DNA of 64,000 bases, taken from contig NZ_CP054022.1 in the NCBI RefSeq assembly GCF_005862305.2, positions 806,001 through 870,000 of the forward strand. Direction: 5' to 3'. The position numbers were made by a program, and so were the translations under genes. Positions 8,553 to 17,232 of the stretch are shown in pieces. The DNA is from Rhizobium indicum (GTDB lineage: Bacteria > Pseudomonadota > Alphaproteobacteria > Rhizobiales > Rhizobiaceae). Numbering within the stretch: position 1 is the stretch's first letter; each line of letters opens with the position of its first letter. A model generated the notes under the pieces. The model did no database searches. It was given only the letters and a program-made list of their open reading frames with translations, and was not told the origin of the DNA.

Positions 8553-9725
8553 CTACGAAGACAGGGGTTGTGATTTAGCCGCCTGGCCGAGCCGGTCCGC
8601 CACGAGCTCAAGGGCTGAACTCAGCTCGGCATCCACCTCCGTCAGCCGCATCAGGTGACGTCGAGATTGCGCGGTCTCGTCCGGGCGTTCGACATACGAA
8701 GGGACAATTTGCTGGTCGAATTTCGATCTGTTCAATCGCGGTGGATCTCGACCGTTCGCCGTTGCGGTCAAGAGGCGAAGACAATGTTGTCTCAGGCGCA
8801 GGCACTTCTCGAATGCAAGCCGAACCACGAAAGATGGTTCGCTTTTTAAGATCGACCAGATCGTCACAAGTGACAGATACGTGTTCCTGGCTTGGCGGAA
8901 CTCCCAAAATGCGTATTTCTGGGTAGCGTTGATTGCGCTTCGCGTTGCGTATTGGGGGAGTTGAGGGTTTGCCGCCAGTGAACGCCTGATAACCTCCAGA
9001 GCGCCTCGGCCCATTTGCAGGTGATTGGACGACATGTTGCCTGGATACTGCCTGTATCCAACCAGTCGTTCAGGGATGACTTCGATTTGATAGCGCGCGG
9101 CCAGCCTGAGTTCGAAATCGAGATCTTCACAGCCGCCAATTCCTGCTGCTGCATAGGAGCTGTCAAACCCGCCAATCTCGAGCGCGACATCCCGACGGAC
9201 AAGCAGCGCGCTGCCATTGCCGACATATTTGAAAGTCAGATGCCGGGCGAAGATATATCCTCTGGCGACATCGGGCCGGCAGGAGCGAAGGATCTCGTCG
9301 TCGCTATTGATGATGTAATGCAGCACATAAACCGCAGCCCACTGTGGGTTTAAGCGATTGAGCGCATTCACCTGCTTTTCGATTTTCGTGTGGTGCCAGA
9401 GATCGTCCGCGTCAAGAAATGCCACAAACCGACCTGTTGCTTCGCGGATGCCGGTGTTCCTTGCTGCGGCGACGCCGCGGTTTGGCGTGGACAGCAGGCG
9501 GATCCGCGAATCTGCCAGCGCCACTTGCTCGACCACCCTTGCCGTATCATCGGTAGAGCCGTCATTGACGACTATGATCTCCAAGTTCCGGTAGGTCTGG
9601 CACCCGGCGGATCGAAGTGTGCGTTCGATATAACGGGAGGCATTGAAGGCCGGGATGACCACTGAAACCAACGGCTGGGTGAAATGACGAACGTCCCGCC
9701 CATCCTTGTCTGACCAGCAAAGCAT
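8553..9725 (-). CDS. Family 2 glycosyltransferase
   Basis: 390 residues with a GT-A fold of family GT2: VSVVIPAFNASRYIERTLRS near the N terminus, the nucleotide-binding DGSTDDT segment, and the metal-binding LDADD at 104-108. A later GCEDLDFELRLA (about 215) is the ED-containing acceptor-side motif of this family. The remaining C-terminal third is not conserved in obvious ways. Such enzymes move a sugar from a nucleotide-sugar to a polysaccharide or lipid on the cytoplasmic face. It is isolated from other polysaccharide genes, so the product is unknown. Confidence 0.85.
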   Translation of the reverse strand: MLCWSDKDGRDVRHFTQPLVSVVIPAFNASRYIERTLRSAGCQTYRNLEIIVVNDGSTDDTARVVEQVALADSRIRLLSTPNRGVAAARNTGIREATGRFVAFLDADDLWHHTKIEKQVNALNRLNPQWAAVYVLHYIINSDDEILRSCRPDVARGYIFARHLTFKYVGNGSALLVRRDVALEIGGFDSSYAAAGIGGCEDLDFELRLAARYQIEVIPERLVGYRQYPGNMSSNHLQMGRGALEVIRRSLAANPQLPQYATRSAINATQKYAFWEFRQARNTYLSLVTIWSILKSEPSFVVRLAFEKCLRLRQHCLRLLTATANGRDPPRLNRSKFDQQIVPSYVERPDETAQSRRHLMRLTEVDAELSSALELVADRLGQAAKSQPLSS

Positions 9726-10276
9726 TCCAGATCTTTCATTCGGTCGAACAGACGCTTTTCGTCTCAGATGACGGTGCGTGTTCCTAGATGCAGTTCGAAG
9801 CGCTGACTAAATCTCAACCCTCCACATTGGGAGCACCGCCGCTGCACGCATCGCAAAACGCAGGGCAACATCGGTTGCACCCTAACTTCGTTGTCGGCGA
9901 CTCAAAATGGACTTTAGTCCGATGGACTTTGCAACGTGGCCGTCCAGTTGCGCTGGTCACTTATGGTCGAGTCTGTGTTCGACCTTCTTGCGGCTATTGC
10001 CGACCTCCTCGACGGTCCTCTTTACCGCGACAAACGACCCCCGTCGAGATAGCCCCGCAGCAAAACCGTTCCGGCACCTCTGCCGGCGATCACCGATCTT
10101 GAGGAGGTGGTCGACCTGCTTCTTGCACCACTCTTCCAGCCGCGAAAAGGCATACGACTGCTTGGCGCGTCGCTGTCTTCGCTGGAACGGCAGAGGTCTG
10201 ACACGACGGGATGTCCTGCAACCAACCGCGACTTTTCTCGTTCTAGGCGGAAACAGCTAATCCTGGGAGGATGACG
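9726..10276. other. Gene-poor region, possible coding remnants
   Basis: About 550 bases with no convincing gene. A minus-strand stretch near 9970-10145 reads LEEWCKKQVDHLLKIGDR and later VKRTVEEVGNSRKKVEHRL before a stop, which looks protein-like but has no start and no recognisable family. A short direct repeat (ATGGACTTT twice, 9907-9930) is also present. Confidence 0.3.
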
Positions 10277-10471
10277 ATGAGGCTGGTGCCATTCCACTAC
10301 GCAGGTCCAAAAGACCCTCTCATCTTCATAAACCCTGAACATGTTGTTGCCGTCCGGCATTTCCCTAGCAGCACCCACATTTATGTTGCCGGTCTGCAGA
10401 AAGTCGGCGGACCGAGCTATTATCCGGTCAGAGAGACGCTTGATGAAGTCGTCAAGCTACTAACGGCTTGA
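10277..10471 (+). CDS. Small conserved-looking hypothetical protein
   Basis: A 64-residue protein (MRLVPFHYAGPKDPLIFINP...) with no signal peptide or membrane segment. The pattern INPEHVVAVRHF...THIYVAG followed by RETLDEVVKLL resembles small FlbD-like or beta-barrel proteins in which a strand pair is followed by one helix, but I cannot place it in a family. I chose the ATG at 10277 rather than 10271 because GGAGG ends directly before 10271 and is six bases from 10277. It is a single gene between gene-poor stretches. Confidence 0.55.
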   Translation: MRLVPFHYAGPKDPLIFINPEHVVAVRHFPSSTHIYVAGLQKVGGPSYYPVRETLDEVVKLLTA

Positions 10472-10643
10472 CCGGGCCGCCACCCGAGACCCGGGAGCGA
10501 TTGGAGCATCCAGTAAAGTTCAAATTGGGGCCAGCCTTTCACCCTGACGCCCAGGAACGACATCGATCGCCCGAGCAGCGGCACTGAGCACCAGGGTGAA
10601 CATCGATGCGTCGCGGGCGAACTGCGATGGATGCCGAGTGCCT

Positions 10644-10668
10644 GGAACTTCCGTGCCAAGTCGATGTT
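10644..10668 (+). promoter_or_regulatory. sigma-EcfG-type promoter for 10678-10994
   Basis: GGAAC, 16 bases, TGTT. The -10 element ends only ten bases before the ATG at 10678, so either the transcript is leaderless from that ATG or translation starts at the next ATG (10711). Confidence 0.55.
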
Positions 10669-10677
10669 GTAATTGGC

Positions 10678-10842
10678 ATGAGCAACACGGAACAAAAAGC
10701 CGCGAATAGCATGATCAAACTGGTGCTAACTATCTTCGTCATTGCGATCATTCTTGCCGTGGCGTATCTCACTTTTTTTACCCCAGGAGAAGTTGAGCCA
10801 CGACCGTCGGCTTCGCCAACGGTGAGAGAGGGCGGCCAGTGA
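10678..10842 (+). CDS. Small single-span membrane protein
   Basis: About 54 residues: MSNTEQKAANSMIKLVLTIF begins it, with one strong membrane helix (IKLVLTIFVIAIILAVAYLTF) and a short Pro/Ser-rich tail. There is no clear ribosome-binding site; the upstream sigma-EcfG-type promoter ends ten bases before the ATG, which would fit a leaderless message. Its stop overlaps the GTG of the next small gene by four bases, so the two are likely co-translated. Function unknown; both look like small stress-induced membrane proteins. Confidence 0.5.
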   Translation: MSNTEQKAANSMIKLVLTIFVIAIILAVAYLTFFTPGEVEPRPSASPTVREGGQ

Positions 10843-10994
10843 CCGCGCAAGCAACTGCTTTCGGGATCGGGGTAGGTGTCGGTCTGGGGGCGGCATTCGG
10901 TGCAACGATGCTCGACAGCGTCCCAATTGGAATTGCGATCGGCATAGCGGTTGGCGCGGCGTGCGGTTGGGCGGCTTCTAAGCGAAAGAAATAA
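10839..10994 (+). CDS. Small glycine-rich membrane protein
   Basis: A 51-residue protein starting at a GTG that overlaps the preceding stop (GTGA). It reads VTAQATAFGIGVGVGLGAA, then GATMLDSVPIGIAIGIAVG, and ends in the basic tail SKRKK. The two Gly-rich hydrophobic stretches form a helical hairpin typical of glycine-zipper membrane proteins. Co-translation with the preceding membrane peptide is suggested by the overlap. No family was recognised. Confidence 0.5.
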   Translation: MTAQATAFGIGVGVGLGAAFGATMLDSVPIGIAIGIAVGAACGWAASKRKK

Positions 10995-11285
10995 TCGGAA
11001 GCATCTCTTCCATCGCGCGGAGTGCTGCTTGTCCGCGTGGACTGGCGTCGATCGCGCATTGGACGACCTGCTTGCCACCCACGGGCGGCTGGCTCCCCAA
11101 ATTGACGCGCACGACCCGCAAAGTACAGGCCGCTGACCTCCGCTTGGGTGACGCGTCAACCAAGCGGAACAGCTTGCCGGGGGTGGTCTATCCCGGTTCC
11201 ACAGAAGGAGCAGATCGGTCACGGCGAGCAGTTCGACTAGAGGCCGCCTTCGAGAACGTATGCACTCAACCGATGAGGACTCACC

Positions 11286-11488
11286 ATGAATAAGAACGAT
11301 GAAGTCCGCCAGGAGATCAGCAGGCTTGCCGAAGCGGCCGAAGCCGATCCGGAGACGACATTCGATCTAAAGACGCTGGCTAGCTTTGGGCGAACTTGGA
11401 CGAGTTCAGCGTGGAGGATCTAGAGGACATCCTGCGCGACGCCTGGAGGACGCGCGGATTGCCATTCAACGACAATGCAGACGTCTAG
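11286..11488 (+). pseudogene. Small hypothetical gene with a frameshift
   Basis: From the ATG at 11286 (preceded by GAGGA) the frame reads MNKNDEVRQEISRLAEAAEA, then DPETTFDLKTLA, and then loses sense and stops at about 11423. In another frame the sequence continues naturally as WANLDEFSVEDLEDILRDAW and RTRGLPFNDNADV, ending at 11488. The two halves together make a plausible acidic 67-residue protein, so a single indel near 11385 (real or a sequencing error) has broken it. Family unknown. Confidence 0.55.
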
Positions 11489-11942
11489 CGGTCATCTCCG
11501 ACCATACTTGGTCGTCCGTGAGGGCCCACGGACTGGTGTGTGTGTTCGACCACATCGAGTTTTCGATGAGGCGCCTCGAGACGTTCGACGTCGATGATAT
11601 CAGCAGGGCGTATCTCGCCGCCGCTTTCCAGCACTACGGACATGACGCCAGCTTTTCTGACAAGGTTGACTTGTTCATCGCGGTCAAGGACGGCCCACAT
11701 CAGCCCTTTTTCAAACTTGTCGATCTTACTGCACGGGTTTGCACGCTCAATACCAGGTCTGTCAGCACCAGAATGATCACATCGATTCCGGGCCCACAGG
11801 TTGTCCTCGAGGCCCTTGTCGCGAGCAGAGTTCCTGGCGCTCGAACTTGCTCGGTCGATCGCAAACGGGTGTCATATCCCGGTTGCTCGTCCGCCAGGTT
11901 TGACGTCGATGACCCTCCGTCCGAAGCGCGGTGTTGGCGCGT
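11489..11942. other. Gene-free region before csbD-like gene
   Basis: About 450 bases. Long open frames exist on both strands but none shows known motifs, signal peptides or a ribosome-binding site, so I do not call a gene here. Confidence 0.4.
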
Positions 11943-11968
11943 GGAACGAATAGCGGCATCGGGACGTT
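11943..11968 (+). promoter_or_regulatory. sigma-EcfG promoter of csbD-like gene
   Basis: GGAAC, 17 bases, CGTT: an exact match to the general-stress promoter consensus. The -10 ends 27 bases before the ATG at 11996, with AGAGGAGAG as the ribosome-binding site between them. Confidence 0.8.
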
Positions 11969-11995
11969 TGGTAGCGCGAATTAGAGGAGAGTATC

Positions 11996-12187
11996 ATGGG
12001 AAGTACCGCAGACAAGATTAAGGGAAAGACGAACGAAGTCGCCGGCAAGGCCCGGCAGGCAGCGGGCAAAGTGGTCGACAATCATGAGGAGCAGGCCAAG
12101 GGCGCCGTTCAGGAAGCCAAAGGTCAGGCCCAGGTTGCCAAGGGCGACGCCAAGGATACCGTGAAGAGGGTTGTCGATAAGGCCTAG
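11996..12187 (+). CDS. CsbD-family stress protein
   Basis: 63 residues, entirely of the CsbD type: MGSTADKIKGKTNEVAGKAR then KxxG/A repeats (QAAGKVVDNHEEQAKGAVQE, AKGQAQVAKGDAKDTVKRVV). CsbD-like proteins are small, hydrophilic, alanine/lysine-rich and strongly induced by general stress sigma factors in many bacteria; their molecular action is not settled. Here a perfect sigma-EcfG promoter stands 27 bases upstream and an intrinsic terminator follows, making a complete single-gene stress unit. Confidence 0.92.
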   Translation: MGSTADKIKGKTNEVAGKARQAAGKVVDNHEEQAKGAVQEAKGQAQVAKGDAKDTVKRVVDKA

Positions 12188-12217
12188 TGCCTTTCAGCAT
12201 TTGAGTTTCCCCCTAAG

Positions 12218-12240
12218 CCCGCGCTGGTCGCGGGTTTTTT
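12218..12240 (+). terminator. Intrinsic terminator of csbD-like gene
   Basis: CCCGCG, loop ctggt, CGCGGG, then six T. It ends 15 bases before the next gene's ATG at 12256, so that gene must depend on read-through or a promoter overlapping this region. Confidence 0.85.
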
Positions 12241-12255
12241 ACGAAAGAGATTCCC

Positions 12256-12594
12256 ATGAAGCTCCTAGCAATCGCCGAAGCAGCCGTCCTTATCGGTCTT
12301 CTGACAGAAAACGCGTCCGCGCAGGCGGTCGAGGACCCCGCTGTCAATGCCTGTAAGAATACCGGCCTGCTCGCCCTCCGTGAGCGTTCTCCGGATATCA
12401 CCGATCTCGTCATGGACATGGAAAGCCTTGCCATCAGCAAAGCCGACACCAAGATCGAGGACGTGGCGATAAAGACGGTGATCCTCGGAGAAGCCTATAT
12501 CGCCCGAAAGGAAAAGACCGGAAAGCCGGACAGGTTCGTATGCTTGCTCGGCGACAAAGGAAAAGTCCTGCTGACGTTTTTTACCGCACAGTAG
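12256..12594 (+). CDS. Secreted hypothetical protein
   Basis: 112 residues. MKLLAIAEAAVLIGLLTENASAQ is a signal peptide (cleavage after ASA or AQA). The mature part has two cysteines (CKNTGLLALR and FVCLLGDKGK) that could form a disulfide, with a helical middle section (DITDLVMDMESLAISKADTK). No family recognised. A GAGA site precedes the ATG. It directly follows the terminator of the CsbD gene, so expression may come from partial read-through. Confidence 0.65.
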   Translation: MKLLAIAEAAVLIGLLTENASAQAVEDPAVNACKNTGLLALRERSPDITDLVMDMESLAISKADTKIEDVAIKTVILGEAYIARKEKTGKPDRFVCLLGDKGKVLLTFFTAQ

Positions 12595-12736
12595 CTTCGG
12601 CAACGGTATCCCGCTGGACGTATTGGCGCGTTGGGACTCGGAGTGCAAATACCGGGCTGGGCGCGCCAACGCCGCCCGGAGACTAACACCGCCGGAGAGT
12701 TAGTGCCTTCTAGCATAAGCTGCTAGCCGCACTTGA

Positions 12737-13621
12737 ATGGTCTCCTACGGCGGCGTTGTCGTTTCCTGCCAGAACGTTGCGGACATCTATCCTGCATTGG
12801 AGCGACTGCATCTTCGCCCGCCCCTCATTGAACATGGCGGGCTGGTCTCAGAGGCCTTGGCCGGCCCCAAACATCTGACGGCGCGTTATGTGGGCGTCTG
12901 CCGCTCGATCCGCGACGCAGCCGCATCACGAATGCCCGGGCGCGACCATCATGCCCTGGAAATTTCCTCGATGATCGATCTTTCGGACTTCGACCCTGCG
13001 CATCGCGAGCGGGCGCGAGCGGGTCTCGGGATCGCGACAGATGAGGTTCTAATCGGTTGGGTCGGCCGGCTCGATCCCAAAATGAACGTCGAGGACTTTA
13101 TTGAGGCCGCCGCGCTGGTTCACGCCACCACGGAAAGTGCACGGTTCGTCATTGTTGGCGGACCGGACGCCTTCCTGCCGGAATATGCTGTGCAGCTCAA
13201 AGACCTGGCCGCCCGGCACGGGCTCGGTGGTATTCTTCAGTTTCTCGGCGACCGGAACGATATCCCGTTCCTGCTTGCCGCATTCGATATATTCTTCTGG
13301 CTTTCATCCGGCGAAGGCATGCCGCACGTTGTCGCAGGGGCCGGCGCCGCCTCCCTCCCGGTGATTGCGACGCCCGACAACGGTGTTATGCAGCAGATCG
13401 ATGACGGGCTGTCCGGTGTCTTCGTGCCCTATCGCAGTCCAGGCGTCGTTGCGAAAAATATGATCGCGCTTATCGGGTCCCCTGCGCGCCGTGACGCACT
13501 CGGCACAGCACTGCAACGGAAGGTCGAGACAAACTACTCCGTCGAGGCAGTGCTGCCGCAGTGGGAGCGGCTTCTGGCGGATGTCCATCGAGAGCGAAAG
13601 GCTGCGCGTCCTACAGGTCTG
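12737..13621 (+). pseudogene. N-truncated family 4 glycosyltransferase, fused in frame to GH1-like part
   Basis: About 295 residues of GT4 (GT-B fold): IGWVGRLDPKMNVEDFIEAA, FVIVGGPDAF, LQFLGDRNDIPFLLAAFDIF and the donor-site region SSGEGMPHVVAGAGAASLP with VIATPDNGV. The acceptor-binding N-terminal domain is cut short: the readable part begins GVVVSCQNVADIYPALERL without a proper start or ribosome-binding site, so roughly 80-100 residues are missing. No stop separates it from the following hydrolase-like sequence, which continues in the same frame. Probably inactive. Confidence 0.75.
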
Positions 13622-14783
13622 TTCCAATCATTCCTGCAAGGCGGTTTCGAATGTTCGACCCATCGGCTCCGGCCAAAAAACGGTGAGACGCAGGGCCATC
13701 GCCTCGACTTGATTGCCGCGACTGGTCACGATCACCATGCCGAGACGGACTATCGCCAACTTCAAGGCTTTGAGATCAGCACCGTGCGCGATGGCTTCCG
13801 ATGGCACCTGATTGAAAAATCCGGCCGATACGACTGGTCGAGCATTCGTCCGATGCTCCAGGCGGCCAAGGCGACAAAGACCCAGGTTGTCTGGGATCTC
13901 CTGCATTATGGCTGGCCCGACGATCTCGACATCTGGTCGCCTCGCTTCGTCGATCACTTCGCGCGGGTTGCACGTGCATGCGCCGAGTTGGCCCGGGAGC
14001 AGAGCGACGGCATTCCGTTTTATTGCCCTGTCAACGAGATCTCGTTTTTCTCATGGGCGGTGGTGGCGTCGGCTATTTGAACCCGTTTGCCAATGGGCGT
14101 GGATTCGAACTCAAGGTGCAGATGGCACGCGCTGCTATCGCAGCGATGGATGCCATTATCTCGGTGGATGCCCGGGCCCGCTTCGTTCACTGCGAGCCGG
14201 TGATTAACGTCATCGCGGATCCTACGCGTCCCCACGATGGGCGCATTGCCGAAGGACATCGCCAATCGCAATTCCAGGCCTGGGACTTGATTGTGGGAGG
14301 ATGTGGCCGCAGATCGGAGGCGGCGAACGCTATCTTGATATCCTCGGTGTGAATTATTATTCCAATAACCAGTGGATTCACGGCGGCTGGCCGATCGACA
14401 TTGGTCATCCGCTTTATAAGCCCCTCAGCCGAATTCTGGCCGAGACGTTCGCCCGTTACGGCAAGCCCATCCTTATTGCCGAGACCGGCATCGAGGATGA
14501 CCGGCGCCCGTCTTGGTTTGACTATGTTGCCGACCAGGCTCTGGAGTCGATGCGGTTGGGGGTGCCCTTGGAAGGCTTGTGCCTGTATCCGATCGTCAAT
14601 CATCCTGGTTGGGATGACGATCGGCCTTGCGCAAACGGCCTCCTCTCCGCCGATGCCGCTCCGGGAGGACGGGCGCCATTTGGCCCCCTGGCCGCTGCGA
14701 TACGCGGACGAGCAAAAGAGTTTGCAACCTTTGCGCCGCATCACATTGGCGGCGCCAAGCTAGCGGCACCTGAACGCGTCTAA
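13622..14783 (+). pseudogene. GH1-like beta-glucosidase, two frameshifts
   Basis: The sequence continues in frame from the glycosyltransferase as FQSFLQGGFECSTHRLR, then TVRDGFRWHLIEKSGRYDWS and FYCPVNEISFFSW, where the NE is the expected acid/base position of clan GH-A. Near 14065 the frame changes (GGGVGYLNPFANGRGFELK) and changes again near 14300 (MWPQIGGGERYLDILGVNYY). The nucleophile-like glutamate is in ILIAETGIEDDRR and the end is LEGLCLYPIVNHPGWDDDR. All three reading frames are needed, so as written the gene is broken twice. Either genuine decay or sequencing errors. Confidence 0.75.
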
Positions 14784-14872
14784 CGGCCGGCATTCAAGAT
14801 CGAAGGCGCCAGGCCGCCATCATTCTGTGAACACGGGACTCCTCGACTGCTGCTCAAGAAAAGTTGTCCACG

Positions 14873-14897
14873 GGAACCCTTACCGCTTCGGGATGTT
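14873..14897 (+). promoter_or_regulatory. sigma-EcfG-type promoter of SDR gene
   Basis: GGAAC, 16 bases, TGTT, ending 32 bases before the chosen start at 14930. One base off the consensus -10. Confidence 0.65.
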
Positions 14898-14929
14898 TGC
14901 CTCTCACAACCATCAAGGAGATCATGACG

Positions 14930-15796
14930 ATGACCGACGACACGCGCCGCCCGACGCCGCCCTATCCTGCGCAACAACAGGAGCCGCCGGGCCAGACAGC
15001 GGCCATGCAGCCTGTGCCCGATCATGGTGAGAAATCCTACCGGGGAAATGGAAAGCTCGAAGGCAAGTCTGCTCTTATTACGGGTGCGGATTCGGGAATT
15101 GGTAAAGCTGTGGCGATCGCCTTTGCTCGAGAGGGCGCCGATGTGGTCATCTCGTATTTAAGCGAGGACGAGGACGCCAACGACACCGCAAAATGGGTGA
15201 AGCAAGCAGGTCGCAAAGCTGTTGTCATCCCCGGCGACAGCAAGTCGGAGGATCACTGCAAGATGCTCGTGCAGCGGACCGTCGATGAGTTGGGCGGTAT
15301 CGACATTTTGGTAAATAATGCCGCCTTTCAGCGCACTTATGCCGACATCGCCGATATCGATGCCGAAGAATGGGACGAGACCTTTCGCACAAATATCTAT
15401 GCTCCGTTCTTTCTCGCGAAGGCGGCAATCCCGCATATGGCGCGTGGCAGTGCCATCATCAACACCACGTCCATTCAGTCGCGCCAGCCGTCACCCCAGC
15501 TGCTAGCCTACGCCTCGACGAAAGGGGCTATTTCCAACTTTACGGCGGGACTTGCGGAGATGCTCGGCGAGCGAGGCGTCCGTGTCAACGCGGTCGCACC
15601 CGGCCCGATCTGGACGCCGCTCATCCCCTCGACGATGCCCGCCGAAAAAGCTGCGAAGTTTGGAGCAAATACACTCATTGGGCGTGCTGGACAGCCTGCG
15701 GAGCTTGCCGGTGCCTACGTTCTTCTCGCGTCGGATCTCGGCAGCTACATGACCGGAGCAATCATCCCCGTGACCGGCGGGGAAATCATGATCTGA
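14930..15796 (+). CDS. SDR oxidoreductase, YghA/stress protein 39 type
   Basis: 288 residues. A Pro/Gln-rich leader (TRRPTPPYPAQQQEPPGQ) precedes the Rossmann motif TGADSGIGKA, NNAA in LVNNAAFQRTY, the catalytic Tyr/Lys pair YASTK, and the C-terminal GPIWTPLIPSTMP and TGGE. This long-leader SDR subgroup (YghA, YhdF, Bacillus general stress protein 39) uses NADP(H); substrates are poorly defined, small aldehydes or ketones being likely. I chose the second ATG because AAGGAG is nine bases before it but only three before the first. The sigma-EcfG-type promoter upstream fits a stress gene. Confidence 0.88.
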   Translation: MTDDTRRPTPPYPAQQQEPPGQTAAMQPVPDHGEKSYRGNGKLEGKSALITGADSGIGKAVAIAFAREGADVVISYLSEDEDANDTAKWVKQAGRKAVVIPGDSKSEDHCKMLVQRTVDELGGIDILVNNAAFQRTYADIADIDAEEWDETFRTNIYAPFFLAKAAIPHMARGSAIINTTSIQSRQPSPQLLAYASTKGAISNFTAGLAEMLGERGVRVNAVAPGPIWTPLIPSTMPAEKAAKFGANTLIGRAGQPAELAGAYVLLASDLGSYMTGAIIPVTGGEIMI

Positions 15797-16169
15797 TCGC
15801 AGTGGCCGACCATAAGAAAGGCGGCAACGATGACGGCCTTTCAAGACCGTCCGCCCGCTTAGGCCGCCCTCTTACCCTTGGCGTTTGCAGATGCCTGTGC
15901 AAGCTCGTCGACACCGGCTCCCACCTTTGCGCGCATGCGCGGGAGGTCATCGGCGCGTCTTTGGCCCCCGCGTGGGTCTCGGTCGGAGCGGCTACGAGGT
16001 CGAACCTACCCGCAGGTCCTCGCACCAGACAGGATGTGGCCACGAACCTGCGCTCGGTCGTGCGCTCGCGGTTCGTCATTCGGGCTATCGCATTTTTCTT
16101 CCCGGTTGTGTCGGGTGACTGGAGCATACCTCGAATCCGCCGGCCATGCGTCGACCTCGGGCCATTGCA
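15797..16169. other. Intergenic region with a possible coding tail
   Basis: About 370 bases between converging genes. On the minus strand 15857-15950 reads RMRAKVGAGVDELAQASANA followed by KGKRAA and a stop, which looks like a real C terminus, but upstream the frame is closed and no gene can be built. I treat it as a remnant. Confidence 0.3.
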
Positions 16170-16541
16170 TTAGCGGATCTTCTCGGTGCCGCTGGGTGTC
16201 GTCACCATGGTCGGACCGCCGCCATTGCCTTGAGGCGTAGGATCGCGATCGGTAGCTTCGGGCGGCCGGCTGCCGCCGCCAGCCGGGTTGTTGTCGAACG
16301 TTCCGGCGCCGTGAGGCTGGGCGTTGATTTGATCGGGGGCCGTCGATGCCGTGGGTTTCGGATCGGTGTCGATGCTTTCTCCCCAGATCTCCGCCGCGCC
16401 CCAGGCAACCATCGCCAGCACGAGACCACCGACGAGCACCGCAAGCACAGGCTTGCCGTATCGCCCCTGTCTCGCGTCTGTCGCGTTCTCGGTCACCTGC
16501 TCGGGCTGGCGCTGCGACTGGTGGTTCGAATTCGTCATCAT
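16170..16541 (-). CDS. Small membrane-anchored hypothetical protein
   Basis: 123 residues starting MMTNSNHQSQRQPEQV, preceded by GGGAG five bases before the first ATG. One membrane helix (PVLAVLVGGLVLAMVAWGAA, about residues 30-50) is followed by a disordered Pro/Thr/Gly-rich tail that would be periplasmic. The N-terminal 25 residues are polar. Promoter of sigma-EcfG type at 16569-16593. No family recognised; similar tail-rich single-span proteins are common in rhizobial stress regulons. Confidence 0.62.
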   Translation of the reverse strand: MMTNSNHQSQRQPEQVTENATDARQGRYGKPVLAVLVGGLVLAMVAWGAAEIWGESIDTDPKPTASTAPDQINAQPHGAGTFDNNPAGGGSRPPEATDRDPTPQGNGGGPTMVTTPSGTEKIR

Positions 16542-16568
16542 AAAAACTCCCTGGGGTGGACCGCACCA

Positions 16569-16593
16569 AACCGCGGCCCGATGCGGAAGTTCC
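16569..16593 (-). promoter_or_regulatory. sigma-EcfG-type promoter for 16170-16541
   Basis: Minus strand: GGAAC, 16 bases, GGTT, with the -10 ending 28 bases upstream of the ATG at 16541. Confidence 0.65.
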
Positions 16594-16699
16594 AAAGTTT
16601 TTCGCCGAAGCGCAGCGCCGATTGCGGCTCGGCAAAAATCTCCGGCACATTTGCCGCGCGCTGAGGTTGCAGACGGCAATTCCTGTGATGGAGACCTCG

Positions 16700-17183
16700 A
16701 TGAAATCGTTCTCGCCTCCCTTCTCGTCTGCTTGAATGGATTTTCCGCCACGGCAGCAGACGACGCTGCCAAGCAGCACGCCACCGACTTCGCGGCGAAG
16801 GCCGCCATGTCCAACATGTTCGAGATCGAGGCCGCGAAGATCGAGATCGCGAGCGGAAAGGCTGATGACGCCAAACAGTTCGCGCATGACATGATCAGGG
16901 ATCACGGCGTTCTGAATGATGCCGCGAACAGGACGGCATCGAACTGCCCGCCGCTCTCGACGCCGAGTATACTGCGAAGCTGGCCGCCCTCCGGCAAAGC
17001 GACGCCGCCAATCTCGATCAGGCCTATCTTTCCACTCAAGTGACCGCGCACGAAGAAGCCGTGAACCTCTTCGACAGCTATTCAAAGCAGGGGCCGGACG
17101 GGCAACTCAAGCGGACGGCTGAAAGGATCCTGCCGGACCTTCGAATGCATTTGACGCGAATCCGCGGCCCGGCATCGAAATGA
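16700..17183 (+). pseudogene. DUF4142-family gene with two frameshifts
   Basis: Combining frames gives a normal DUF4142 protein: a signal peptide (VLASLLVCLNGFSATAADDA), the ferritin-like helices NMFEIEAAKIEIASGKADDA and FAHDMIRDHGVLNDAAN, then in another frame GIELPAALDAEYTAKLAAL and HEEAVNLFDSYSKQGPDGQL, ending at 17183. The start ATG at 16700 is out of frame with the signal peptide, and a second frame change lies near 16930. DUF4142 proteins are exported helical-bundle proteins of unknown function. Either a recent pseudogene or two sequence errors. Confidence 0.75.
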
Positions 17184-17232
17184 CGGTCGAGATGATCCGG
17201 AAGCTGGTTTTTTCATCACTGTCGGGCCATTG

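Noticed and set aside
9788..10260. Open frames on both strands in the gene-poor region after the glycosyltransferase
   Set aside because: Amino-acid composition is typical of out-of-frame GC-rich DNA and no ribosome-binding site precedes them.
11386..12021. Plus-strand open frame of over 200 codons before the csbD-like gene
   Set aside because: No recognisable domain, runs through the csbD promoter and start, and its first part is the frameshifted small gene in a wrong frame.
15786..16127. Minus-strand open frame between the SDR gene and the small membrane protein
   Set aside because: No family match or start site; only a short lysine/alanine-rich tail in another frame looks real.
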